64,000 nt of DNA from Gonapodya prolifera JEL478 (taxonomy: Eukaryota; Monoblepharomycota; Monoblepharidomycetes; Monoblepharidales; Gonapodyaceae), in contig KQ965871.1 in NCBI GenBank assembly GCA_001574975.1, positions 29,320 to 93,319 of the forward strand, given 5' to 3'. Under the pieces are notes generated by a model that saw nothing but the letters and a program-made list of their open reading frames with translations, did no database searches and was not told where the DNA came from. Below, one piece after another: positions 32,530 through 44,372 of the stretch (the stretch's first letter is position 1; every line of letters begins with the position of its first letter). A program made the position numbers and the translations under genes.

Positions 32530-34833
32530 TCAGAAATTATCCCAATTATCATGATCCCACCCATTCCCCTTACTCTTGCTCTTGTCCACCTCGGCACCTG
32601 CCCCACTACCGCCCGTCGCTCCATAGTTCTTCCCCGCACCGCCGCCCGCAACCTGGGTGCCGAAGTGGTCTTCTCCACCCGCGCCCGCACCCGCACCCGA
32701 ACCCCCGGAAGCAGCGGGACGGCTCCAATCACCCCACTCGTCCTCGTCCTGCGCACCGCCAGCCTGCTCACTGCCACCAGCACCCCCACCAGCAGCGCCA
32801 CCTGCGGAATCCCCCCACCCGAATCCCTGCCACGCGCTACCAACGGTCCTTTTCCCTTCGACGACCTCCTTGCCCAGTTCGACCCCCTTGGTCGTGGCCT
32901 CGACGGCACGGACGCTGACGTCGCGCACGCCGGCCACGACGCGGTCCACGACGTGTCCCTCCTGGATCGCGCGCGAGGTCGTGGCGACGGTGTCGGAGAG
33001 TTTCTGCGTGGCGATGAGGGTCGCGGAGGTGGCGATTTTGGCGCCTTCGGTGACTGGGAAGGGGGGATATGGTTAGAGAGAATTTGAGGCAAGTGCGCGA
33101 TAAAAAGCTCCCTCAGTGATGAGAGCGTCCAGGTCCCGAACGAAAACGCACGCCGATCCGGACGGCACCGGATGCAGAGGTGGGCAGGTCCAGTTTTGCC
33201 ATTCGGATGGCGAGTTGTGGGCCGAACAATTCCTCGGTATTAGTCTCATCCACAAAAATCACCGCATTCAAATCCCTCGTTTCCACCTTTCCCCGCTGCA
33301 CCACCCCACCACAACACACCGCCCAGAACACCACCCCTTCCCAAAACCACCCGAAAACTCACGGTACGTCGAGGCGATCGAACTAAACGCGCTCCACCCC
33401 GAACTCAACTGAGCCAGCACCTCATCCTGGCCTCTTCCGCCTCCCGCGCCCGCACCTCCCGCTGGAGCCTGGGCGAAATTCGGGTTTCCGAACCCCCCGT
33501 ACTTGCCGCCCTGGTTGGGCGCGACGCCGTCGGTACGGGACGCGTTCTGCGCGCCCAGACGGACAAAGTAGGATTCGTTGGCGGACGTGGTTGGGGGGTA
33601 CGTCGGCGCCGAGGCGGACTGGTAGGACGACGATTGGGATTGGTAGGATGTCGGGGGGGGCGGGGTGGATGACGCGGGGGGTGCGTCCCACGCGAACGAG
33701 TCAGGGGCGTCGGCCTGCTTGGACGGGCCCCGCGACGCCGACGCCGACATCGACGACGTGTACGACGCGGTGCGCTGGGCCTGTACGGGGGCGGCGGAGG
33801 GCGTCCATGTGCGGCCCTCGACCTCTGCGGCGAGTTTTTCGCGGTAGTGGCGGGCGAATTCGGTGTTGTATTTTTGAGCGACAGGAAGGCCCTCGACCCA
33901 GTCCGGCTGGGTGCGGAAGAAGTCAAGGCACCGCTTGTTGCCCCCGAGTTCCATGCGGCGGACTTGGTCTTCTTTCCAGGCGTCCATTGCTGGAGTGGGG
34001 GTAAGGGGGGGGGGGGGGGGGGTTGTCAGTGCATGCTGGCATCATCACCGTGGACGCCTCTATGGCAGAAGCCTATGTCCAGAGACAATGACCGCTCCGC
34101 GGAGAATAATTCTCTTCCAATGTACGCTTCTACCTCTAGCACCCGACATGCGCTCCGCGTGGATAGCTCTCGCCTCCTTCACTCGACATGCGCGCCAGCT
34201 CGACACGCGCTCCACGCGTACGCTACCCGTAGATATGGAGCAGAATTCGCCAACAGCGTCCTCCTCGGCCTTCTGCGCAATGCGCCCACACCTCGTCGCT
34301 GCACTTCCCTCGCTCCCAATGACCACTTCTCCCACCCCCATACACACAGGACACGTACTGAGCGACCTGACAAAGGAGATGTGGACACCGAGGCCGCGGT
34401 GTTGGCCCGAGCATGTCTGTAGGGAGTTTTGAGAGAGGGTGAGTGGGAGAGACAGGAAATGCAAAAGGCGGCCGACGCACCAGGCAGAAAAATATGCCGT
34501 ATGAGACACTTGCCCACTGGAGGAGTGCGGATGGAGTGCGGGGGAGGGGTTGGGGGAAGAGGTGAGCTGGAGTGTGGAACGAGACAAAGGAAGACTGACC
34601 TGCGGGTTAGGCGAGGAGCAGTCGAAGCATATGTTGTTGTTCTGTGATGCGTCGCGCTGCAGGTCGAGCAGCTGAGGAGTATGGAAGTGGGTGCAGGGGT
34701 GGAGTGGGAAAGGGGGTGTTGCAGGGGGTGAGGGGAGCGTGGCAGCAGTGGAAATGTGAGAAGAGCGTGAGTGTCATTCGCCCCATCTGCACCCTTCGCA
34801 TCGCACCTTCTTGCGCTGGAACTTCTCCGCCAT
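32530..34833 (-). CDS. ArfGAP1/Gcs1-type Arf GTPase-activating protein
   Basis: Stimulates GTP hydrolysis on Arf at Golgi/COPI membranes. The first exon is tiny (MAEKFQRKK, start 34833). The next exons encode LLDLQRDASQNNNICFDC, then SSPNPQ, WASVSYGIFFCLTC, GQHRGLGVHISFVRSL and TMDAWKEDQVRRMELGGNKR. The zinc finger is CFDC-x16-CLTC, the ArfGAP C-x2-C-x16-C-x2-C pattern, and the arginine finger lies in HRGLGVHISFVRS. A 369 bp intron (33990-34358), much longer than others here, splits the domain. The C-terminal part is Ser/Gly/Tyr-rich, then an amphipathic Ala/Thr/Val-rich region (VAATTSRAIQEGHVVDRVV) as in ArfGAP1 lipid-packing sensors, and ends DHDNWDNF. Confidence 0.9.
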
Positions 34834-34884
34834 GGGACTGACTGACTGCTGTCGATGATGTGCTGCGGTCACTCCCCCCACGCG
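34834..34884. promoter_or_regulatory. Putative bidirectional promoter, ArfGAP / AP-3 mu
   Basis: Only 51 bp separate the divergent start codons of two vesicle-coat genes. Inference from layout; no specific element recognised. Confidence 0.5.
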
Positions 34885-37758
34885 ATGCTGCACTCCGTTG
34901 TAATTCTGTCCGATTCGGGGTGCGTTGCACTCGCGCTGCACTCTCCGCTCCCATCTCACTCCCCTCACCGCACGCACCCGCTCGCTCCCTCACCCACCCA
35001 CTCCCTCCAGCAAGACGCTCTTCGCAAAGCATTTCTGCAACCCATCCCCGCCGGCTTCTGTCGTATCAGAGTTTTTTCATGCAGCCGGGAAGAACTCCGC
35101 GAATGCTTCCTCCTCCGACCCCTCCTCCGCCTCTGCCTCGCTCGCAAAACCCGACGCTACACTCGCTCCAACCTCCCATTCGGCTGCCGCACGCGCGCTC
35201 GACGTGCCGCCAGTGATTCCGGTGGGAGATGGTGCCTGGAGAGTGCATTATATTGTCAGAGGAGGGTTGTGGTTCCTCGGGATTGTCAAGGGCGATGGTG
35301 AGTTGGTCATCGACCGGAAGCCGCGAGGTCAAGCCCTGAAGCGAAGCGCAGAGGGCCAAAGAGTCCGCCGGATGCGATTAATACTTGCCGAAGGCGAACT
35401 CTCAGTCGCGTAGCTGGAATGGATTTACGGTCGGACAGCCCTGGAGGATCAAACGAGGCAGACACGGACATGACGAAAGTTCACCACCACCAATCCCACC
35501 TCGCCAGTCCCCCCCCTTGCCGTCCTCCAACTGCTCGTACGCCTTTGCGACATCCTTGCCGAGTACATCGAGCAGTTCTCCGAGACCTCTGTGAAGGAGA
35601 ACGCTGTGGTCGTGTATGAGGTGCGTTGAGACTGCGTGCGTGTATGTGTGGGGGTGGGGGTGGGGGCGGGGTGGGATGACGGGGGCGAAGGAATGCGGGT
35701 AAGAGGATTTGCAAGTCGTGTTGTTGGAGCTGTGCGATGTGGAAATTGGAAGTGGAAGTGGGATGGTGGCTGCGTCACACACGAGAGGGTACGAGATTTG
35801 GTTCGTACGGTCCAAAAGGGGCGGTTTGCACTCGTCAGGATCTGGGCCTGGAATCGGCTATGACACCTATTTGCTCTACGTGCCTTCCCCATCTCCACCC
35901 TTCTCACTGTCTCCCCCCCTTCCCCAGCTCCTCGAAGAAATGATAGACGACGGCTTCCCCGTAACCACCGAACCCGCCTTCCTCCGCGACCTCGTCCCGC
36001 CGCCGTCGTTGTTGGGGCAGTTGCTCAGCACGGTGAATATTGGGACAAAGTGAGTGGTTGGGTTGTGGGCGGGGGTGGTGGTGGTGGGAGGGGTTGTCGG
36101 CGAGTGCGGATTTGTGGGGGCGAAGTGCCAGTCATTGTGGCGACCGAACAGGACGGCTTGTAACATGACGGGCAATATTCGCTCTTTGTTGTCCCACTGG
36201 ACAGAGTGCAGGGCAAGGAGGCCGCGCATGCCCCTGTCGCGTGGATCTCTCTGCGTGTCTTTGTTTCAAACAAGGAGTTATGAGTCTTGCTCTTGCCCCG
36301 CGCCGTCTGTTATTGCCCCTCTCCCGTCTCACGCTCACTTCCAACTCGCCCCCAAACTCCAGCCTCCCCNCCCGCCCCGTCCCCCAAACCTCCCCCCTCG
36401 TCTGGCGCCCCGGCAACGTCAAGTACGCCTCCAACGAGATCCTCTTTGATATTTCTGAGGAGATCGACGTGCTTATGAATGCGTGAGTGGCGGGGTATGA
36501 TGTCGTGGTGGTGGTGGATACTGGACTGACAGAACGCGCCGGGTTGCAGCAACGGAACGGTCGTGGCCGGCGATATTCACGGGCAGCTGAATTGCACGTC
36601 GAAACTGTCTGGTACGTTGCGTCGATCTCAATTCTCTGCCATGTACTTCGTTTTTACCCCTTTCTTCTGTAAACCCCCAACCCGACAGGCATGCCCGACC
36701 TCCTCCTCTCCTTCAACAACACCCGCCTTATCGAGAATGATGTCGTCAGCTTCCACCCTTGCGTGAGGTGAGGCTCTTTCTCCCTCCCGAGTTCTTGCGG
36801 TGTCCTTGTTAACCCACTGCGAACCAGGTACGCCCGATGGCAAAAAGACCACGTGTTGTCGTTCGTCCCACCGGACGGGTCGTCGACGCTGTTAAAGTAC
36901 AGGTGCGGGTCACTTGTAGTCCTTGGGTGATTTGGTTGGTGACTTACATCTTGGGGTGTCCATCACCCTCCCCTCCAACGCTTGCAGCGTCCCTCTACAA
37001 TCTACAGAGACACTTCCTATACTCGTACGCGCTCAATTTACCACCTCTAAATCCGCCGGTAAGTTCACGGCTTCTTTCGCTCAAAACCACGAATCTCAAT
37101 CTTCACATCCACCCACCCCAACGCACCATTGACAGGAAAACTCGATCTCTCCCTCTCCCAGCGCGGCCCCGCAGGAAAAGCTCTTGACGCCGTCGCCGCG
37201 GTCCTGGTCATGCCCCAGTCAGTTGGCGACGTCAAGGCCAATGCCACGGTGGGGCAGTCCAAGTGGGACAGTGTGGCCAAAGTATGTTGCGTAGCGTGCA
37301 TCGACTGGTGCCGAGTCAAGTGTGATATCCCGCCTCTGGGTTCGTGCAGCGCCTGCAATGGACTGTGCCCAAGATTGGCGCTGACGCGGTGAAGGCCGGT
37401 CCGCCGCACTTGACGTGCACGTTTTCCATGACAAAGTGGGTCGCTGTGTCTCTTCCTCGAAGTTACCGGACTCGAACACCGCTTCTGCTTTGCCCTCGGG
37501 TGGCAATAGGGAGGACCCCAAACTGGCCACTATTTCGGTGTTCGTCGACTTCAAGATCCAGGGCGCCTCCGCGAGCGGGCTACGAGTGGACACACTGCAG
37601 ATATTGAACGAGAATTACAAGCCCTACAAGGTTTGTTCCGTGCTTTTGGGGTCATGATACCGTTTATTTGAAAAGAAATCATTTTCTTTTTGGGTTTCAT
37701 GAAGGGTGTTAAATCTACAACCAAAGCCGGCCGGTATTGCATCCGGCTTTCCGCCTAG
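34885..37758 (+). CDS. APM3: AP-3 adaptor complex subunit mu
   Basis: Cargo-binding medium subunit of AP-3, which carries cargo from Golgi/endosomes to the vacuole. Many exons. The N-terminal longin part starts MLHSVVILSDSGKTLFAKHF, then DVPPVIPVGDGAWRVHYIVR and GGLWFLGIVKG. It continues EYIEQFSETSVKENAVVVYE and LLEEMIDDGFPVTTEPAFLR. The mu-homology domain follows: LVWRPGNVKYASNEILFDI, EEIDVLMNANGTVVAGDIHG, GMPDLLLSFNNTRL, VSFHPCVRYARW and LSFVPPDGSSTL, then the beta-rich end to GRYCIRLSA at 37758. The block SFHPCVR and the spacing fit AP-3 mu rather than AP-1/2. An N at 36370 falls at or next to an exon edge. The start is supported by an exact family-like N-terminus. Confidence 0.92.
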
Positions 37759-37958
37759 CACTCTCTTTCCGTCCTCTTCCTACCCCGTTCCTTTATCCTG
37801 TCACCCCTCCACGACCTCCTCACGCCGTCCGGTGCGGAATCGGCGCCGGTGGGCTCTCTTCGTGCCACTGCTGGGAATGCACGTGCTCGATGGTCTGTAG
37901 CGAGGGTAGGAGGGCATTCAATGTATGACAGTTTATATGAATCTAAACGAGCATGACG

Positions 37959-38389
37959 TCACGGTCTGACCCCTTCCTGAAGGATATGCAGCGGCGTGTC
38001 GGCCTCCCGCTCGGCCTTGACGACGGCCTCGCTGTCGGACGCTAATCTAAGTGAAAACAGTCGAAGGGAGTGACTTCAGTCGCGGGGAAATGGACCGCGG
38101 GGAAACGTACTTCTCGGACCATTCCTCCACGTGCTTGATGGGTCCTTTGGCCTTTCCCAACGTCCGCAGTTTCTGAGCTTTCTCGAGCACGTTGGGGTCG
38201 TTGTCTGACTGTGATTGTGGTAGAAAAAGCCGAGAATAAGCATCAATTGCCATAGCAATCATGTGACGGCAGACGAACCATGTGCGACCCGATGGGAAGA
38301 AGGTGCACAGAAGTTGTCGATAAGGGGCGCGGATAGAAGACGGCGAAGAACTTGGAGAGCGCAGTGGGGATGCGTGTCGAGATGGGCAT
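37959..38389 (-). CDS. Small conserved-looking protein with mitochondrial-type leader, 98 aa
   Basis: Three exons join in phase: 38389-38279, 38208-38111 and 38046-37959. Exon 1 encodes MPISTRIPTALSKFFAVFYP and PRPLSTTSVHLLPIG, rich in Ser/Thr/Arg with no acidic residue, which looks like a mitochondrial presequence. The mature part is charged and helical (NDPNVLEKAQKLRTLGKAKG; HVEEWSEKLASDSEAVVKAE) and ends LHILQEGVRP. The first intron has a GTTCGT donor. The family is not recognised. It lies 267 bp downstream of Apc11 on the same strand. Confidence 0.68.
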
Positions 38390-38656
38390 TTTGTATGCAA
38401 GTCAGTGAATCGATACTTTGGCCAAAGCAATGAAGGATGGAAATTTTATGACATGTAATTCTTCAGTTTTAACTAATATCTATGATACCCACAAATGCAG
38501 TATGGTACATGTCGCCCCAGTAAATGTGAAAATGGTTGACAAGTATTTCATCCCAAAATGAGTTCATCGAAGGTGGAGCCTCTCACGGAGCTCACTATGC
38601 CTTCTTCTGTTTGCACATAAAGTTCCTTCACACACAGACACACCGTGAAAAAAGCA

Positions 38657-39049
38657 TTACGCGCTCGCGGCGACGAAAGGACGCCGGTCCATCGGACACT
38701 GCCCTCGACTCGACTCCTGTTCCAGCCACTTCAACAGGCAGTGCATGTGAAAAACGTGGCTGCATTGGCCCCAGACTGTTGAGGAGCGTTTCACCCGTGT
38801 TCATGTGGTCCGTCGACACGAGGGGAACTCACTGAGCGGACAATCGTCCCCGGGACTCTTGCAGTCCGGGCAACACCCATCGAATACGTTTCGGCAGATC
38901 CCGCACACGTCGTCCTCGTCCGGTAGGTCCCACTTCCACACCGCGACGGCTTGCCAACCTGGCATCCGATGGAATGCGAAGAGTAGTAAGCGTGCGACGT
39001 GACGATTAAGCAATCCAGAGAAAGATTCACGCTTTATTTTCATTTTCAT
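38657..39049 (-). CDS. APC11: Anaphase-promoting complex subunit 11 (RING-H2)
   Basis: Catalytic RING subunit of the APC/C ubiquitin ligase. Exons 39049-39031, 38958-38833 and 38775-38657 join in phase to 87 residues, the usual family length. The sequence runs [17 protein letters not shown], then [42 protein letters not shown] and CPMDRRPF. The RING-H2 ligands (CxxC, CC-x2-C, C, H-x2-H-x2-C) are present, and the last pair is CPMD with Asp in place of the second Cys, as in many fungal Apc11 proteins. The family call is certain. Confidence 0.96.
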
Positions 39050-39322
39050 GTTGGGTGGCGTCTAAATCGTCCGAATCTGTGGTTTGGAAGGTCGTTGGTG
39101 CAATGTCGAGTGATTTGGGAGCGGATTGGACTTAGAGTGACTCACGTTTGCGTTAGCTTTGCTTAGTTTCGCGCGTTTCCGATTTCAGGGAAGGTGGTTC
39201 AGGCGAACGGTCGGTCCCCAGCGATGCTGCTTCAACTCAAATGACAGTGCTCGAAAATCAACCGACTCCGGCAAGAGTGCACACCAAAGCAACACCTCCA
39301 CCCACCACACCAAAGTCTCAGG

Positions 39323-41408
39323 ATGGTTGCGTCCGCTGTTTTCATCCTGGACCTCAAGGGCAAGGTCCTCATCTCGCGCAACTATCGCGGGGACATTCCC
39401 ATGGCTGCCATCGAGAAGTTCATGCCTCTGATTCTTGCGGCCGAGGAGAACGAAGAGAGCCTGGCACCCGTCATGAGCACCGAAGATGGAACGCATTTTC
39501 TTTACGTGAAGCACAACAACGTGTACCGTGAGTGGTCTTAAGGAGTCCGTATGGCGCAACGGGATTGGGGAACGCGCCGGCAGAGCGCGAGAGCTGGCGT
39601 TGGAAAGCTTCGTCTGGCGCATATCACTGAATTGGGGTTGAAATGCTCAACCGTATTACATTCTATTCAATTTATGACGCCGGTCTGATTACTGTCGATG
39701 AAAACGGGTGAAAGTCGTGGCCATGACTCGGAAGAACTCCAACGCCTCGACAATCGTCCTGTTCCTCCACAAACTCATTCAAGTGAGCACAAGTGTGGTC
39801 GGAGGAACGGACCTTGCCTCTGTTGCTCGAGTGGTTTGAGGCTAAATGTTGTCTGAGGACAGGTGTTCATCGAGTACTTCAAGGAGCTGGAAGAAGAGTC
39901 TATTCGCGACAACTTCGTCATTATTTACGAGCTTCTGGACGAAATGATGGACTTTGGCTACCCGCAGACGACGGAGCCTAACATTTTGAAGGAGTGAGAC
40001 ACTTCCCAACGTGTTTTAAATCCATGAGCGGTTGGTTGACCTGCAGCATCGCGCCTCAAGGTATATCACACAGGAATCGCACAAACTTGAGTCTCAAACT
40101 CGGCCACCCCCTGCCGTCACGAATGCTGTCTCGTGGAGATCCGAAGGCATCAAGTATCGGAAGAACGAGGTGTTCTTGGACGTGGTGGAGTCGGTAAACC
40201 TGATGGTACGTGTCACTTGTTTATGCGAGGCGAATTCTCGGTCACGACGTGTTTTCGCCTTCGTTTCAAGGTGAACGCCAATGGCAATGTTCTTCGGTCT
40301 GAAATTCTTGGTGCCATCAAGATGAAAGTCTATCTCACTGGCATGCCCGAGCTCCGTCTTGGGCTCAATGACAAAGTAATGTTTGATGGAGACGGCAAGT
40401 GTGAGTCTAGCCAGTCCCGATTTGCAGCCTTCCACCAACTAAATTCTACCGTCCCCGCGCTCCCTATGCCCGCTCACCCCTGCAGCACCCGCCACAAAAG
40501 GCAAATCGATTGAGATGGAAGACGTCAAGTTCCACCAATGCGTCCGCCTGTCCCGATTCGACAACGACAGAACTATCTCCTTCATCCCCCCCGACGGCGA
40601 ATTCGAGCTCATGAGTTACCGCCTGAGCACGCAGGTGAGGCGCAAAGAATAACGGTTTGTAGAAGTACTCGAGAAGTGACTTTAACTTTGTATTGGTGTG
40701 CAGGTCAAACCTCTCATTTGGTGTGAAGCCCTGATAGAGCAGCACCCAGGTTCCCGAATCGAGTACATGCTTAAGGTAAACCGACACTCGCAGTGAACTG
40801 ACTGGGAGGATGATCGCCTCACGCCTCGTATCTTAACCATGATAGGCAAAAGCACAGTTCAAGCGACGGTCCACTGCCAACAACGTGGAAATAATTGTTC
40901 CTGTTCCGGAGGATGCGGATAGCCCCAAGTTCAAATGTACCGCGGGAACGGTTTCGTACGCTCCGGAGAAGAACTCTATGGTGTGGAAGATCAAGCAGTT
41001 CCAAGGCGGAAAGGAGTTTTTGATGAGGGCGCACTTTGGACTGCCCAGTGTAAAGAGCGGTGTGTTGATTCCGATGGGGATCTTGGGGTAGCCGAGCCTG
41101 ATGCTCACTTTGGACTTCCACGTTGTCAGAGGACCCCGACAAGCGTCCACCCATCTCCATAAAATACGAGATCCCGTACTTCACCACGTCGGGTATCCAG
41201 GTGCGGTACTTGAAAGTGGTGGAGAAGAGCGGGTACCAGGCGTTCCCGTGGGTCAGGTACATCACGCAAAACGGAGGTGAGAGAACGCGAGTGAAAACGC
41301 TGTGGGCTGGAAGAGAAGGCACTAACGGTGACCTTGCCGCAATCAGACTATCACATCAGACTTCCGTTGCCGATGGATACAAACAAACTTCCCGAAATAT
41401 GTGAGTAG
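39323..41408 (+). CDS. APM1: AP-1 adaptor complex subunit mu
   Basis: Cargo-binding subunit of the clathrin adaptor AP-1 at the trans-Golgi network and endosomes. Starts [20 protein letters not shown]. It continues [76 protein letters not shown] and [20 protein letters not shown]. These are followed by [40 protein letters not shown] and [15 protein letters not shown], ending LPEICE. Regularly spaced short introns; stop TAG 41406-41408. The blocks are those of mu1, not mu2 or mu4. It is divergent from Apc11 with 273 bp between the ATGs, and lies about 1.6 kb from AP-3 mu. Confidence 0.95.
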
Positions 41409-42754
41409 TCCTCGCATTGCTTACTGCAATCTTTCTCATAACTGGCTTATGTCGCTTTCGTTCATAAACACAACACAGAAATCGGGTCGTTCCTCTGTAA
41501 TCGGGTGTTGTTGTTTTATAAGGATTACATAATACTACGGCGGGCTGCGAATACCCAAGTCCGAACAATTATTATACCGCGCACCGACGCCTTTGGTATG
41601 CCCCACCTTCAAGACCAATGTTCGGTGCTTCTGGCCCGGAATTATGGCTCTCATGGTGCCTCAAGGAAACAATAAAGACAAAGAGGGGAGGGAGGAAGGG
41701 GGAGCCGTGCGGATTTGAGATATAACAATACAATGTGGAACAGTGAAGGCACAGGCTGTGGGTGGCAAATGGTCAAAAGAGACTTCGCGTGATAGACTCG
41801 GGAATCCAGACAGCTCTTTGGTGGTGTCTGCGCTGGTGTTGACGACATTGCACGTCCTCTCTGCTACGCAGCTTATACATTCGAGCAACCAAGACTTTGT
41901 CGCGAAGTGTCTGCAGTCAATTGTAGGCACGCGAAGGTGATGGAGCTGTTGCTTGACCTGGAGGCAAGAGAGAAAAGGAGGAAGAAGGGAGTTGGGGAGT
42001 GACTTCATATTTTTTTGCTTTATTGGCCATCATCCCTGCCCACCTCTAGACCGTATCTTCACCCTGCATCGCTCAAGGGGGAAGGTCAAATATCATGCGT
42101 TACGAACAAACGCCTAGCCTCCGCTTTGTGAGGTCACACAACGTAAGTTTGATGGTTCGTGTGGCGCCCTCATCTTCTCCTCACAGGTTCACCGGCAGGT
42201 ACGTTTGTCATTTGAGCTCACAAACCCTCAACCTGTTTAGCAATCATTGCCGCTGCCCAAAAATGGTGTCGCCTACGGGGGACGCATCTTTCGTACCACA
42301 GAGGAATCAACAACTTTGCAGTCAAAGTAAATATGTAGCCTTGTTCTGTCCGATTGTGACTAAAACTTGCACCCATCGTGAAGAAAACATTGGATTATCC
42401 CTACCTTCTGGGATGGGTCTCGAGAAGTTAAAAGATCGTATATTCTGGCAGCCATAAACAGAAGGAAACAGAAAGAGGGCAGGCGGCACATGACCATGAA
42501 ACCGATATGTCTCTCACAAAGACAGGGAACATAAAATACGGGGCAGAAGCAATGTTCATTCTTGGGGACCCTTCAGAAGGACAGGTCAGGCTTGCCTTGG
42601 AGTCTTTCCTCTAGAAAACCAAACCGAACCAAAAATCCACTCGCACTCGCATCGAAGACCCATCGAGTTTGCGAAAACGCTTGCAAAGGGTGTGCGACTC
42701 AGCAGAAGCGTCTGGAAAAATCAGACCGAGCGCAAAGAAAGCACTCGAAACATA
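41409..42754. other. Long intergenic / 5' region
   Basis: About 1.3 kb without a supported gene. Pyrimidine-rich tracts and short open frames are present. It probably contains a long upstream region of the Ser-rich protein gene. Confidence 0.4.
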
Positions 42755-44161
42755 ATGACGACGAGCCACGAGCTGAGCAGCTTGAACGGAGCGGGGTCCG
42801 TCCTTGGGGGATCGATGACCTTCACTCCTACTTCTCCCTATTCGCTGGCTGGACAGGCCTTTCGCGATCTGGTCGATTCGATTGTGGACGATGGGGGGGC
42901 AGCAGGAGAGAGCGGGGTGGACGATGGAGGGGAAGGCGGAGCGCTCTCCTTGACCAGGAACGGATCGATCCTGTCGCTATCGCGGTCCACCTCGACCCTT
43001 ATTCCTATTCGGCCGCAGGGCAGCGTGATTGTCGGAGCGGATGGAGGAGTTGGGGAAGTGGAGACTCTTTTGAGTGTGGAAGGGAGGGAGAAGCGCGGAA
43101 GTGAGGAATTGGGAGTGAGAATGAAGATAGAAGGGGGCGATGAGCGAGGAGTGAAACGGAAGATCGAAGTGGGGGACGACAGGTCCTTCGAGGACGAGAC
43201 AGACCGAGGAGACAACAAGCGAGCGAAAGTGAGGACGAGCCTAGCAAGACCAGCGACAGGGATGGTCGGAGTGAAGTTGGAAGCGGAAACGGACAGTCAC
43301 AGCCATCCTAAGGTGCCCCACACCGTCAACAAGTTGAACACACTGCCCCTCAACTCTCACTCGCGCTCTCTCAGTAACTCGGAATCACGTTCTGCAAATA
43401 TTCCCGCTCATTCGGACTCTGACTCAGACACAGATACAGACACCGACTTGGATGTGGATCCCCCCGTCCAAATACCTTCATCAAACAACTGGTGGCATCT
43501 CCCAAACACCACCTTCAATTCTCTCTTACCCCAGACACTCGCTCCTTCGCCTTCAATTATGTCGTCGACCCGAGTTGTACCTCTCCTTACAAACCCCCCG
43601 ACTTCAAGAAAGTCCCGCACTCGACTTCCCTCTCCTCACCACCAAGACGGCACGTCTCTCCCTCTGTCGCCGTCTCTATCCTCTTTCTCCCTTCCCCTTT
43701 CCGTGACCCACCTCCCGAACGGATCATCGCCTCAATCATCTCAGCCTGCTTTCCCCGCTCCAGCTGGACCTTTGAACCCTCTCCCCGACATCCATCTACT
43801 TGCGCCCCCCATTTCTCAATATCCCTTTCAGACCCGGCCTCGAACTGCGAGCTTTGGGAGCGCTTCGCAAACCTCCCACGGCCCGAGATCCCGCTCACCG
43901 TCACCTGGGCACTCTCCGCGGGGAGGCTCTCGATCTCCCCTCCTTGACCCGTCGCAGCCTTCGTCTTCCTCCTTGGCCACGCACGCCGTGTTTGGCGCGA
44001 CCATGTATCCGTCCAACTCATCTCTCTATCCATATGGCTCCAACACGGGGATTCCAGGAGCTGCCTTTCCTGGCCCAACCTCGGCAACGTCCAGACGATC
44101 AAGCAGGTCACCGGCGCCGCCAAACAGGACTGCGCGGTCAGCGTCGCCCTCCCGAGAGTGA
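42755..44161 (+). CDS. Ser/Pro-rich nuclear-type protein, 468 aa
   Basis: A single open exon from ATG 42755. A short structured N-terminus (SPYSLAGQAFRDLVDSIVDD) is followed by low-complexity sequence, an acidic/basic stretch with a candidate nuclear localisation signal (RGVKRKIEV, NKRAKV), an Asp/Ser/Thr run (DSDSDTDTDTDLDVD) and a long Ser/Pro/Arg tail (RSRSPSPGHSP, RSSRSPAPP). No enzyme or zinc motif was seen. The stop is GAGAGTGAGT, so the last codons could instead be a splice donor leading to a missed 3' exon. It is followed 211 bp later by the C2H2 gene on the same strand. Confidence 0.6.
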   Translation: MTTSHELSSLNGAGSVLGGSMTFTPTSPYSLAGQAFRDLVDSIVDDGGAAGESGVDDGGEGGALSLTRNGSILSLSRSTSTLIPIRPQGSVIVGADGGVGEVETLLSVEGREKRGSEELGVRMKIEGGDERGVKRKIEVGDDRSFEDETDRGDNKRAKVRTSLARPATGMVGVKLEAETDSHSHPKVPHTVNKLNTLPLNSHSRSLSNSESRSANIPAHSDSDSDTDTDTDLDVDPPVQIPSSNNWWHLPNTTFNSLLPQTLAPSPSIMSSTRVVPLLTNPPTSRKSRTRLPSPHHQDGTSLPLSPSLSSFSLPLSVTHLPNGSSPQSSQPAFPAPAGPLNPLPDIHLLAPPISQYPFQTRPRTASFGSASQTSHGPRSRSPSPGHSPRGGSRSPLLDPSQPSSSSLATHAVFGATMYPSNSSLYPYGSNTGIPGAAFPGPTSATSRRSSRSPAPPNRTARSASPSRE

Positions 44162-44372
44162 GTACCCCTGAAATCAGAAAGGTTTTCGCAAGGAAGAGGA
44201 AGGCGACGATCTTGAAGTAAAGGAATATGTTGGTGGTTGAAGGGTTCTCCTTGCGCTACATTTGTCGCCTGGTCTGACCGGCCAATACCTTTGCCAACTC
44301 ATAAAATCGAATGGTTTCCTGTCCCATGTTCTAATGTGATGTGCTCTTCTCCCCTTACGCCCATCTTCGACC

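Noticed and set aside
44162-44372. One gene joining the Ser-rich protein and the C2H2 protein
   Set aside because: No AG acceptor occurs between about 44240 and 44370 in a usable phase, and the frames do not match.
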